Shown piece by piece: positions 7,214 through 13,340 of a stretch of 14,351 nucleotides of DNA (positions are counted from its first letter, which is position 1; every line of letters begins with the position of its first letter). A program made the translations under genes and the position numbers. The notes beneath the pieces are model-generated. The model made no database searches. It worked only from the letters and a program-made list of their open reading frames with translations, and was not told the DNA's origin. Origin of the DNA: Clostridia bacterium (GTDB taxonomy: Bacteria; Bacillota; Clostridia; Oscillospirales; Butyricicoccaceae); NCBI GenBank assembly GCA_017396925.1, contig JAFQKM010000047.1, positions 1 to 14,351 on the forward strand. The letters run 5' to 3'.

Positions 7214-7241
7214 AAAAAGCACCCGAACGGGTGCTTTTCTT
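7214..7241 (+). terminator. Rho-independent terminator of the amidase gene
   Basis: The stem AAAAGCACCC / GGGTGCTTTT closes on a GAAC loop and is followed by TTTTCTT. It begins about ten bases after the amidase stop. It shares the GCACCC arm with the terminator at 5911. Confidence 0.9.
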
Positions 7242-7242
7242 A

Positions 7243-7271
7243 TTGACTTTTCATTTAGGAAAGACTAATAT
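7243..7271 (+). promoter_or_regulatory. Sigma-A promoter of the lysR-fecCD-ATPase unit
   Basis: A -35 TTGACT (7243-7248), exactly 17 bp and a -10 TAATAT (7266-7271) follow directly behind the amidase terminator. The start would be near 7278, giving a leader of about 124 nt to ATG 7402. Confidence 0.85.
7255..7268. promoter_or_regulatory. Candidate LysR operator overlapping its own promoter
   Basis: TTAG-GAAAGA-CTAA is an inverted repeat covering the promoter spacer and the first half of the -10. It has the same arms as the element at 10075-10087. Its spacer (TCTTTC on the other strand) differs by one base from TCTTTT there. Binding here would block RNA polymerase, which fits LysR autorepression. 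A further half-site CTAATGCAT lies at 7297-7305. Confidence 0.55.
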
Positions 7272-7401
7272 TTTCACAGATACACATTCGTTTTTTCTAA
7301 TGCATCGAATCTGTTCGCCCTGCATCGGAAAAATCATCCTTATTACATCATTGGCCCGAGAAACCAGGCCCCGCCGTTTCGAGGGTCAGACAGGAGCATG
7401 T

Positions 7402-8289
7402 ATGACCAACCGAAATCTTGAAATTTTTGTCGCCGTGGCCGAGCACGGCAAGATGAGCGCCGCCGCCAAAGAGCTGTTCATCACCCAGTCGTCGGTCAGC
7501 CAGGCCATTGCCGAGATCGAGCGCGAATACGGCGTCCGCCTCTTCGACCGCCTGTCCCGCAGCCTGTATCTGACCGATACCGGCCGCGATTTTCTGACCT
7601 ATGCCAAAAAGGCCCTCAACCTGCACCGCGAGATGGACGATTTCCTGCGCGACACCAGCCGTATCCGCCGCATCCGCATCGGCGCCACCGTCACGGTTGG
7701 CACCTGCCTGATCAGCCCGCTGGCCTCCCTGCTGCGCCGGCAGGACCCCGACCTGCACATCGAGATCACCGTGGCCAATACCCACGAGCTGGAGGACAAG
7801 CTGCTGCACAGCCAGCTGGACATCGGCCTTGTGGAGGGCCAGATCACCCATCCCGATCTGATCGTCGACCCGGCCATGGAGGACGATATGGTGCTGATCT
7901 GCGGCGAAGGCCACCCCTTCTTCGGCAAAACCGGCCTGCCCATCGAGGCGCTGGCCGACCAGCCCCTCATCCTGCGCGAGCAGGGCAGCGGCACCCGCGC
8001 CCAGTTTGAAGAGGCCATGGAGCAGCGCCGCCTGCCCATGCACATCCAATGGGACTGCTGCAACTCCGAAGCCATCCTCAGCGCCGTCCGCGGCGGCCAC
8101 GGCGTATCGGTCATCTCCCGCCGTCTGGTGGAGGACGATACCCGCGAGGGCAAGCTGTGGGCCTGCCCCCTGACCGGCGTGGATTTCCGCCGTACCTTCG
8201 ACCTGGTCTATCACAAGGACAAGCTGATCACCGGCCCCATGTCGGCCTTCATCGACCTGTGCAAGACCTTTGAGGCCCGCGAGGCGTAA
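7402..8289 (+). CDS. LysR-family transcriptional regulator (CysL-like context)
   Basis: The 295-residue product is typical LysR length. Residues 1-60 form the winged helix (NLEIFVAVAEHGKMSAAAKEL, then ITQSSVSQAIAEIEREYGVRLFDR), followed by a linker helix to about 85. An effector-binding domain of two periplasmic-binding-like lobes starts around residue 90; its features include RIGATVTVG, DIGLVEGQI, LREQGSGTR and the late AVRGGHGVSVISRRLV. Overall it resembles the CysL/YeiE-type branch, some members of which control sulfite reductase genes. The nearby reductase supports this, but the effector cannot be read from sequence. ATG 7402 follows AGGAG at 7392-7396. The longer in-frame extension to 7201 is rejected because it would cross the upstream terminator and promoter. 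The FecCD permease starts 13 bases downstream, so the two are probably co-transcribed. Confidence 0.9.
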   Translation: MTNRNLEIFVAVAEHGKMSAAAKELFITQSSVSQAIAEIEREYGVRLFDRLSRSLYLTDTGRDFLTYAKKALNLHREMDDFLRDTSRIRRIRIGATVTVGTCLISPLASLLRRQDPDLHIEITVANTHELEDKLLHSQLDIGLVEGQITHPDLIVDPAMEDDMVLICGEGHPFFGKTGLPIEALADQPLILREQGSGTRAQFEEAMEQRRLPMHIQWDCCNSEAILSAVRGGHGVSVISRRLVEDDTREGKLWACPLTGVDFRRTFDLVYHKDKLITGPMSAFIDLCKTFEAREA

Positions 8290-8302
8290 GAGGGCATTGG
8301 AT

Positions 8303-9298
8303 ATGAAGGAACGCAAAAGATCTCCCCTGCTGCGGCTGGGCCTGCTGGCCCCCCTGCTGCTGGCCGTCATGACGGCTTCCCTCTGCCTGGGCAGCGCCGG
8401 TCTGACCCTGCAGGAGCTGTGGAACTGCCTGCAGGATCCCGCCAGCCCGGCCTACCGCATCCTCTTCTATGCCCGTCTGCCCCGTATGCTGGGCGGTCTG
8501 CTGGCCGGCGCATCGCTGGCCGTATCGGGCGCCCTGCTGCAGAATGTCCTCAACAATTCGCTGGCCGGCCCCAACATCATCGGCGTCAATGCCGGCGCCG
8601 GTCTGGGCGCCCTGCTGGTCATGGCCATATCTCCCATGGCCTTTAGGCTGATGCCGGCTGCCGCCTTTGCCGGCGCCCTGCTCGCCGCCCTCTTCATCTA
8701 TGCCGTGGCCGCCTTCACCGGCGCCTCACGCACCACGCTGGTGCTGGCCGGCGTGGCCATCAGCAGCGTCATCAACGCTGCCTCGGCCTGTATCAAGACC
8801 TTTTTCCCCGAGCTGGCCATTGCCTATACATCCTTTTCCATCGGCTCGCTGGCCAATGTCAGCCTCGATCAGGTGGGCTGGGCGGCCCTCTATGCCCTGC
8901 CGGCCCTGCTGCTGGCCCTGGTGCTTAGCCACGATATGAATATTCTGGCGCTGGGCGAAGAGACGGCGGCTTCGCTGGGTCTCCATGTCAACCGCTACCG
9001 CTTTATTCTGATCGTCCTGTCGGCCGTACTGGCCGGTGCTGCCGTCAGCTTCGGCGGCCTGATCGGCTTTGTCGGCCTGCTGGTGCCCCACATCGCCCGT
9101 ATGCTCTTCGGCGGCGACAACCGCCTTGTGGTGCCGGCTTCGGCTCTGCTGGGCGCCGCCGCCCTGCTGCTGTGCGACCTGCTGGGCCGCCTGCTCTTTG
9201 CCCCCTTCGAGCTGCACGTGGGCATCGTGCTGTCGGTGGTGGGCGGTATCTACTTTATCTTCCTCATCCTCAAGCGGAAAGGAGGCCGCCTCTCGTGA
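8303..9298 (+). CDS. FecCD-family ABC transporter permease (iron/siderophore/cobalamin type)
   Basis: The 331-residue polytopic protein is the membrane channel of an importer for chelated iron or a similar metal complex. Family motifs appear in order: RLPRMLGGLLAGASLAVSG, then LQNVLNNSLAGPNIIGVNAG; GEETAASLGL; GGLIGFVGLLVPHIAR; ALLLCDLLGR; and the end motif ELHVGIVLSVVGGIYF. About ten hydrophobic helices are apparent, as in BtuC/FhuB-type permeases. ATG 8303 follows AAGAGGG with an 8-base gap; TTG 8270 upstream overlaps the end of lysR and lacks a site. Its stop overlaps the ATPase GTG start (GTGA), so the pair is translationally coupled. The substrate is not determined. No binding-protein gene lies beside it, unlike most FecCD loci. 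Confidence 0.9.
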   Translation: MKERKRSPLLRLGLLAPLLLAVMTASLCLGSAGLTLQELWNCLQDPASPAYRILFYARLPRMLGGLLAGASLAVSGALLQNVLNNSLAGPNIIGVNAGAGLGALLVMAISPMAFRLMPAAAFAGALLAALFIYAVAAFTGASRTTLVLAGVAISSVINAASACIKTFFPELAIAYTSFSIGSLANVSLDQVGWAALYALPALLLALVLSHDMNILALGEETAASLGLHVNRYRFILIVLSAVLAGAAVSFGGLIGFVGLLVPHIARMLFGGDNRLVVPASALLGAAALLLCDLLGRLLFAPFELHVGIVLSVVGGIYFIFLILKRKGGRLS

Positions 9299-10077
9299 TC
9301 GAGCTTCGCCATTTACAGACCGGCTTTGAAGGCCGCGTCCTCTCGAAAAATATCGATCTGCGGCTGGAGAAGGGCAAAATGCTCACCCTCATCGGCCCCA
9401 ACGGCTGCGGCAAGACCACCCTGCTGCGTACCCTTTCGGGCGCCCTGCCGCCCCTCGGCGGCGAGGTGCTGCTGGAAGGCCGCCCCCTGCACAGCTACAG
9501 GCGCAAGGAGCTGGCCCGCAAGGCGGCCTATCTGCCCCAGGTGCGCGAGGTGCCCGAGATCACGGCCGAAGCGCTGGTCTCCCACGGCCGCTTCCCCCAT
9601 CTGGGCTTTTCACGCAAAATGACGGCCCGCGACCGGGCAGCTGTGGAGGAAGCCATCGCCCTGACCGGCATCGAGCCGCTGCGGCACAAGAACCTCAAGG
9701 CTCTTTCGGGCGGCGAGCGCCAGAGGGTCTATCTGGCCATGTCCATCGCACAGGAGACCGATCTGGTGCTGCTCGACGAGCCGGGCACCTATCTCGACAT
9801 CGGCAGCCGCTTTGAGGTCATGGCCATTGCAAAGAAGCTCTGCGACCGCGGCAGCGCCGTCATTCTGACCCTCCACGATCTGTCCGACGCCCTGAGCTTC
9901 TCCGACCGCCTCTGCCTTATGGACCGCAGCGGCAGGATCTGCGCCGACGGCAGCCCCGACGCCGTCTATGCCTCCGGCCTGCTGGACGAGGTCTTTGGCG
10001 TGGCCGCCGAGGCGGTCACCCTGCAGGACGGACGGCAGCAGTATGTCTTTCTGCCCCGGACATCCGATATGTATTAG
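9295..10077 (+). CDS. ABC transporter ATP-binding protein (FepC/FhuC type)
   Basis: This 260-residue cytoplasmic ATPase would drive the FecCD permease. It shows Walker A GPNGCGKTT (34-42), the Q-loop in YLPQ (Q82), the signature LSGGE (137-141), Walker B LVLLDEP (157-163) and the switch histidine H194 in LTLHDLSDA. The D-loop region reads DEPGTYLDI, where DEPTTYLDI is usual in the FepC/FhuC group; the change is unlikely to abolish ATP hydrolysis. The start is GTG 9295, nested in the permease stop, with AAAGGAGG (9278-9285) nine bases upstream. Upstream in-frame codons belong to the permease reading region and are not used. The last codons overlap a 24-bp palindrome thought to control the next gene. 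Confidence 0.9.
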   Translation: MIELRHLQTGFEGRVLSKNIDLRLEKGKMLTLIGPNGCGKTTLLRTLSGALPPLGGEVLLEGRPLHSYRRKELARKAAYLPQVREVPEITAEALVSHGRFPHLGFSRKMTARDRAAVEEAIALTGIEPLRHKNLKALSGGERQRVYLAMSIAQETDLVLLDEPGTYLDIGSRFEVMAIAKKLCDRGSAVILTLHDLSDALSFSDRLCLMDRSGRICADGSPDAVYASGLLDEVFGVAAEAVTLQDGRQQYVFLPRTSDMY

Positions 10078-10104
10078 TCTTTTCTAATACATTCCTAAAT
10101 ACAT
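10069..10104. promoter_or_regulatory. Candidate LysR activator site upstream of the flavoprotein gene
   Basis: ATGTATTAG (10069-10077) and CTAATACAT (10084-10092) form a perfect 9-bp inverted repeat with a 6-nt spacer; the left arm includes the ATPase stop codon. A further half-site CTAAATACAT follows at 10095-10104. The palindrome centre (10080.5) is about 66 bp upstream of the predicted transcription start, the usual place for a LysR recognition site. The extra half-site sits just upstream of the -35, as an activation site would. Confidence 0.6.
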
Positions 10105-10112
10105 TTAATTAT

Positions 10113-10140
10113 TTTCAAATCTTCCGGTTCATGGTAAACT
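10113..10140 (+). promoter_or_regulatory. Promoter of the flavoprotein gene
   Basis: A -35 TTTCAA (10113-10118), 16 bp and an extended -10 TGG-TAAACT (10132-10140) give a start near 10147. The poor -35 suits an activator-dependent promoter. The ribosome site AAAGGA is at 10178-10183. Confidence 0.55.
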
Positions 10141-10193
10141 ATTGTTATCTATGAACATTCTGCAAAATCCAACATAGAAAGGATCTGTTCGTC

Positions 10194-11822
10194 ATGAAGA
10201 TCGTCATCATCGGCGGCGTCGCCGCCGGTACAAAGACAGCCGCCAAACTGCGCCGCGAGGATCCCTCGGCCGAGGTCGTTATCCTGACCAAGTCGAAGGA
10301 CATCTCCTATGCCGGCTGCGGCCTGCCCTACTATGTCAGCCGTGTCATCCCCGAGCGCAGCCAGCTCTTTGTCAATACCCCCGAGAGCTTCGAGGCCCTG
10401 ACCGGCGCCAAGGTCTATAACAACACCGAGGTCACAGCCCTCGACCGCGCCGCCAAGACGGTCACCGCCGTCTGCGAAGGGGTCGAGACGATCCACAGCT
10501 ACGACAAGCTGGTCATCGCCGTCGGTGCTTCCCCCATCCGTCCCAACGTCCCCGGCGTCGAGCTGGAGAATGTCTTTTACATGGGCTCCCCCGAGGATGC
10601 CGACGCCCTCAAGGCTGCGGTCGACGGCGGATCCATCAAGCGTGCCATGGTGGTCGGCGGCGGCCTGATCGGCCTTGAAGTGGCCGAAAATCTCAGCGCC
10701 TGTGGCGTCAAGGTTTCGGTCATCGATATCGCCCCTCAGGTGCTGCCCAATCTGCTGGACGCCGAAATGGCCGGCTATGTGGAAAACTGCCTGGCCGAAG
10801 AGGGCGTTATGCCCTTCACCGGCGTCGGTCTCGAGGGTATTCTGGGAGAGACCAAGGTAGAAAAGGTCCAGACCTCCAAGCGCGCCATGAAGGCCGACGC
10901 CTGCGTTCTGGCCCTCGGCTTCCGCCCCAACACCGGCTTCCTGCAGGAAAGCGGCCTGGAGATGATCCGCGGCACACTGGTCGTCGACGGCCAGATGCGC
11001 ACGAGCGACCCCGACATCTATGCCTGCGGCGACTGCGCCATCGTTTCCCACCGTCTGACCGGCGAGCGCCGCTGGTCGGCCATGGGCTCCACCGCCAACA
11101 TCTGCGGCCGTATTGCCGCCAGAAGCATTGCCGGCAAGGAAGTCCAGCCCCATCCCGGCGTTCTCAGCACCGGCGTTGCCAAGCTGCCCGGCATCAACAT
11201 GGGCCGCACCGGCCTGACCGAAAAGGAAGCCCTGGCCCTCGGCATGGAGGTCGAGACGGTCGTTGCCGTTTCCGACGACAAGGCCCACTATTACCCCGGC
11301 TCCAACCCCTTTATCATCAAGCTGATCGCCGACAAGGCTTCCCACAAGCTGCTGGGCCTGCAGGTCCTCGGCAAGGGCGCCGTCGACAAGATCACCGACA
11401 TCGCCGTTGTCGCCCTGTCGATGGGCGCCACCCTGGAAGACCTCCAGTATTGCGATTTCGCCTATGCTCCCCCCTTCTCCACCGCCATCCATCCCTTCGA
11501 GACGGCCGTCAACATCCTGCTTAACAAGCTGGACGGCGCCTACGAGACCATGACCCCTGCCCAGTTTGCAGCCGGCGCGGCCGAGGATTATAAGATCGTC
11601 GATACCTCCATCGCACCTGCCCTGCCCAACGCCCCCTATATCCAGCTGACCGAGGTCAACGGCGAGATCGAGGGCTATGGCAAGGACGAAAAGCTGCTGC
11701 TGGTCTGCAACAAGGGCCGCCGCGCCTATCTGCTGCAGAACCGCATGAAGTTCTTTGGCTATACCAACACCAAGGTTCTTGAAGGCGGCACCACCTTTAC
11801 CCCCTCCCTGCTGGAGGAATAA
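10194..11822 (+). CDS. FAD/NAD(P)H disulfide oxidoreductase, CoA-disulfide/persulfide reductase-like, with C-terminal rhodanese-like domain
   Basis: The product has 542 residues. The FAD site is near the start (IIGGVAAGTKTAAKLRR). The single active-site cysteine C42 in YAGCGLPYYVS is the CoA-disulfide reductase type, not the CxxxxC pair of glutathione reductase. The NAD(P)H site is VVGGGLIGLEVAENL (153-167), and the second FAD motif is YACGDCA (276-282). A dimerisation domain follows to about 450, with AYAPPFSTAIHP. Residues 465-535 resemble a rhodanese: LLLVCNKGRRAYLLQNRM with C505 in a six-residue loop, then GYTNTKVLEGG. Such fusions (CoADR-RHD, Npsr) reduce persulfides or polysulfide, releasing sulfide. 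Here the rhodanese part is short and lacks a clear GHIPGAxNIP segment. Adjacency to a sulfite reductase supports a sulfur role; CoA-disulfide or NADH-oxidase activity remains possible. Confidence 0.83.
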   Translation: MKIVIIGGVAAGTKTAAKLRREDPSAEVVILTKSKDISYAGCGLPYYVSRVIPERSQLFVNTPESFEALTGAKVYNNTEVTALDRAAKTVTAVCEGVETIHSYDKLVIAVGASPIRPNVPGVELENVFYMGSPEDADALKAAVDGGSIKRAMVVGGGLIGLEVAENLSACGVKVSVIDIAPQVLPNLLDAEMAGYVENCLAEEGVMPFTGVGLEGILGETKVEKVQTSKRAMKADACVLALGFRPNTGFLQESGLEMIRGTLVVDGQMRTSDPDIYACGDCAIVSHRLTGERRWSAMGSTANICGRIAARSIAGKEVQPHPGVLSTGVAKLPGINMGRTGLTEKEALALGMEVETVVAVSDDKAHYYPGSNPFIIKLIADKASHKLLGLQVLGKGAVDKITDIAVVALSMGATLEDLQYCDFAYAPPFSTAIHPFETAVNILLNKLDGAYETMTPAQFAAGAAEDYKIVDTSIAPALPNAPYIQLTEVNGEIEGYGKDEKLLLVCNKGRRAYLLQNRMKFFGYTNTKVLEGGTTFTPSLLEE

Positions 11823-11830
11823 ACCTGCCG

Positions 11831-11903
11831 GGTGCGAACATCGCATCCCCACCCCCATACCGTTTTCCATAATCTCTTATTATATAACGCCCCCATCGAG
11901 GGG
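11831..11903 (+). promoter_or_regulatory. Gap between flavoprotein and sulfite reductase: two hairpins and an AT-rich palindrome
   Basis: An 8-bp hairpin (GGGTGCGA/TCGCATCC, one G-T pair, 11831-11849) follows the flavoprotein stop without a T-run. ATAAT-N5-ATTAT (11869-11883) lies in an AT-rich block, followed by a small CCCC/GGGG hairpin (11891-11903) just before the AAGGAG ribosome site (11916-11921). The AT-rich block could hold a -10, but no acceptable -35 was found, so read-through from upstream is equally likely. Confidence 0.4.
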
Positions 11904-11931
11904 TCAGAATTGAAGAAGGAGAAAGATTATT

Positions 11932-12879
11932 ATGGCAAAGCTTACAGCTGAAGAAAAGAAGGCCCTGAAGGGCCGCGGCTATGTCATCACCAACGATGGC
12001 GAGCACTTTATCGCCCGCGTCATCACGGTCGACGGCACACTGACCGCCGACGAGATGAACGTCCTGTCCGAGGCCGCCAAGAAGTTCGGCAACGGCGTTG
12101 TCGCCATGACATCCCGTATGACCGTCGAGGTCCAGGGCATCCCCTATGAAAACATCGAGGCTTTCGACGCCTTCATCGGCGAGGCCGGCCTCTACACCGG
12201 CGGCACAGGCGCACGCGTCCGTCCCATCGTCCCCTGCAAGGGCACCGTCTGCATCCACGGTATCATCGATACCCAGGCTCTGGCCCGCGAGCTGCACGAG
12301 ACCTTCTATAAGGGCTGGTACGACGTCAAGCTGCCCCACAAGTTCAAGATCGGCGTCGGCGGCTGCCCCAACAACTGCATCAAGCCCGGCCTGAACGACT
12401 TCGGCATCATGGGCCAGCGCGTCCCCGAATATGATATGGACGACTGCTCGGGCTGCAAGAAGTGCGGCGTTATCGACGTCTGCCCCATGAAGGCTGCTTT
12501 CATGAACGACGACGGCCTGATGGAGATCAACAAGGATCTGTGCAACAACTGCGGCAAGTGTGTCGGCGCCTGCCACTTCGACTGCGTTTCCGAAAAGAAG
12601 GTCGGCTATAAGATCATGGTCGGCGGTATCTGGGGCAAGCGCCAGCGCATCGCCACCGTCATCGACGAAGTCTACACCAAGGAAGAGCTGTTCAAGATGG
12701 TCGAGAAGGCTCTGCTGCTCTACCGTGAGCAGGGCGAGACCGGCGAGCGCTTCGGTATGTTCATCGAACGCATCGGCACCGAAAACTTCATCGCCCAGCT
12801 GAAGAGCGACGAGGTCCTCGAGCGCAAGGAAGCCATCCTGGCTGCCGACCTGCATACAAAGAGCAAGGCGACCTGCTAG
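11932..12879 (+). CDS. Small siroheme-type sulfite/nitrite reductase with inserted 2[4Fe-4S] ferredoxin domain (AsrC/Dsr-LP-like)
   Basis: The 315-residue product has, in order, a ferredoxin-like N-terminal half-domain (about 1-75, ending SRMTVEVQGI) and a siroheme/[4Fe-4S] site. The site consists of PCKGTVC (C102, C107) and GVGGCPNNC (C145, C149). Next is an inserted ferredoxin: C172, C175, C178, C184 for one cluster and C204, C207, C210, C214 for the other. A C-terminal part with GGIWGKRQRI completes the catalytic fold. It is far smaller than assimilatory CysI (about 570 residues). It resembles single-repeat reductases such as anaerobic AsrC and archaeal Dsr-like proteins, which reduce sulfite to sulfide in the cytoplasm. 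Nitrite or another oxyanion cannot be excluded. No AsrA/AsrB partners are here; electrons may come from ferredoxin or the adjacent flavoprotein. ATG 11932 has AAGGAG ten bases upstream. Confidence 0.85.
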   Translation: MAKLTAEEKKALKGRGYVITNDGEHFIARVITVDGTLTADEMNVLSEAAKKFGNGVVAMTSRMTVEVQGIPYENIEAFDAFIGEAGLYTGGTGARVRPIVPCKGTVCIHGIIDTQALARELHETFYKGWYDVKLPHKFKIGVGGCPNNCIKPGLNDFGIMGQRVPEYDMDDCSGCKKCGVIDVCPMKAAFMNDDGLMEINKDLCNNCGKCVGACHFDCVSEKKVGYKIMVGGIWGKRQRIATVIDEVYTKEELFKMVEKALLLYREQGETGERFGMFIERIGTENFIAQLKSDEVLERKEAILAADLHTKSKATC

Positions 12880-12886
12880 TCCCCCA

Positions 12887-13177
12887 CGAAATGCAAGCAT
12901 TTCGCGAGGACCCCCTGCGCACTGCATAGATTTCGGGCGGCGAAGCCTTCCGAAATCGACGCCGAACTGTCGGCGCGGCCCAGAAGGGCCGTATAAAGGC
13001 TGGTTGCGAAAACGCTTCGCTGGTTTTCGCATCCCAAAAGGCTCCGCGCTGCGGCGCGGGTTTCGCATGTTTTCTGCGGAAAACATCGCGGGTCATCGTG
13101 TTTTTGGTCGGCGCATGTCCGACCAAAAACCAATTGCATAAATGATTTTCCGCGGATATGTGCCGTGGAAAAATCAT
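12887..13177. repeat. Tandem array of nine different hairpins after the sulfite reductase gene
   Basis: The 460-base gap after the sulfite reductase holds no gene. It carries successive palindromes at 12887-12904, 12929-12957, 12960-12975, 12976-12991, 13005-13031, 13044-13059, 13067-13086, 13100-13130 and 13142-13177. Examples are CGAAATGC/GCATTTCG, CGGCCC/GGGCCG, CCGCGC/GCGCGG, ATGTTTTC/GAAAACAT and a 12-bp stem with arms GTTTTTGGTCGG/CCGACCAAAAAC. None has a proper T-run. If transcribed from the reductase they form a structured 3' region that ends at the terminator at 13230. Confidence 0.8.
12923..12962 (-). repeat. 40-bp dispersed hairpin repeat, copy B (inverted)
   Basis: The reverse complement matches 1100-1139 at 37 of 40 positions. 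The hairpin core (12929-12957) keeps arms GATTTCGG/CCGAAATC and inner GGC/GCC with a GAA loop. Confidence 0.8.
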
Positions 13178-13229
13178 GATTAAAAGGCGAAGGAAGTCTT
13201 TGTGTCTGACGGTTTCATAACCTCTATTT

Positions 13230-13259
13230 CCCCTCCCGGAAACCTGGGAGGGGATTTTT
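13230..13259 (+). terminator. Rho-independent terminator after the hairpin array
   Basis: An eight-pair stem CCCCTCCC (13230-13237) / GGGAGGGG (13246-13253) is followed by ATTTTT. It is the first good terminator after the sulfite reductase stop, about 350 bases away. Confidence 0.87.
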
Positions 13260-13260
13260 A

Positions 13261-13289
13261 TTGCACTTCGTTTGGGTAAATGCTAAACT
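13261..13289 (+). promoter_or_regulatory. Promoter of the DUF4299-like gene
   Basis: A -35 TTGCAC (13261-13266) immediately follows the terminator T-run. After 17 bp comes the extended -10 TGC-TAAACT (13281-13289). The predicted start is near 13296, with AAAGGAG (13328-13334) before ATG 13341. Confidence 0.75.
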
Positions 13290-13340
13290 GGATGTGGGGC
13301 CTATGGGCCTGCCATTCATTCTGACACAAAGGAGACCATC

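Noticed and set aside
7201..7401. N-terminal extension of the LysR protein by 67 codons
   Set aside because: It would cross the amidase terminator and the lysR promoter; AGGAG before ATG 7402 and the usual LysR N-terminus fix the start.
10149..11870. A 573-codon reverse-strand open frame across the flavoprotein gene, with similar ones at 4301-5629, 11797-13086 and 13224-14168
   Set aside because: These are shadows of well-supported forward genes; no ribosome sites or recognisable domains, and the products have the same biased composition.
13100..13130. 12-bp stem with T-rich and A-rich arms as a terminator
   Set aside because: The downstream arm is followed by CAATTGC, not a T-run, so it does not fit an intrinsic terminator in either direction.
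12887..13177. Possible CRISPR array
   Set aside because: The palindromes differ from each other in sequence, with no constant repeat and no regular spacer; no cas genes in the window.
13202..13280. Small GTG-initiated frame after AAGGAAG
   Set aside because: It overlaps the terminator stem at 13230-13259 and the following promoter; the product resembles no known peptide.
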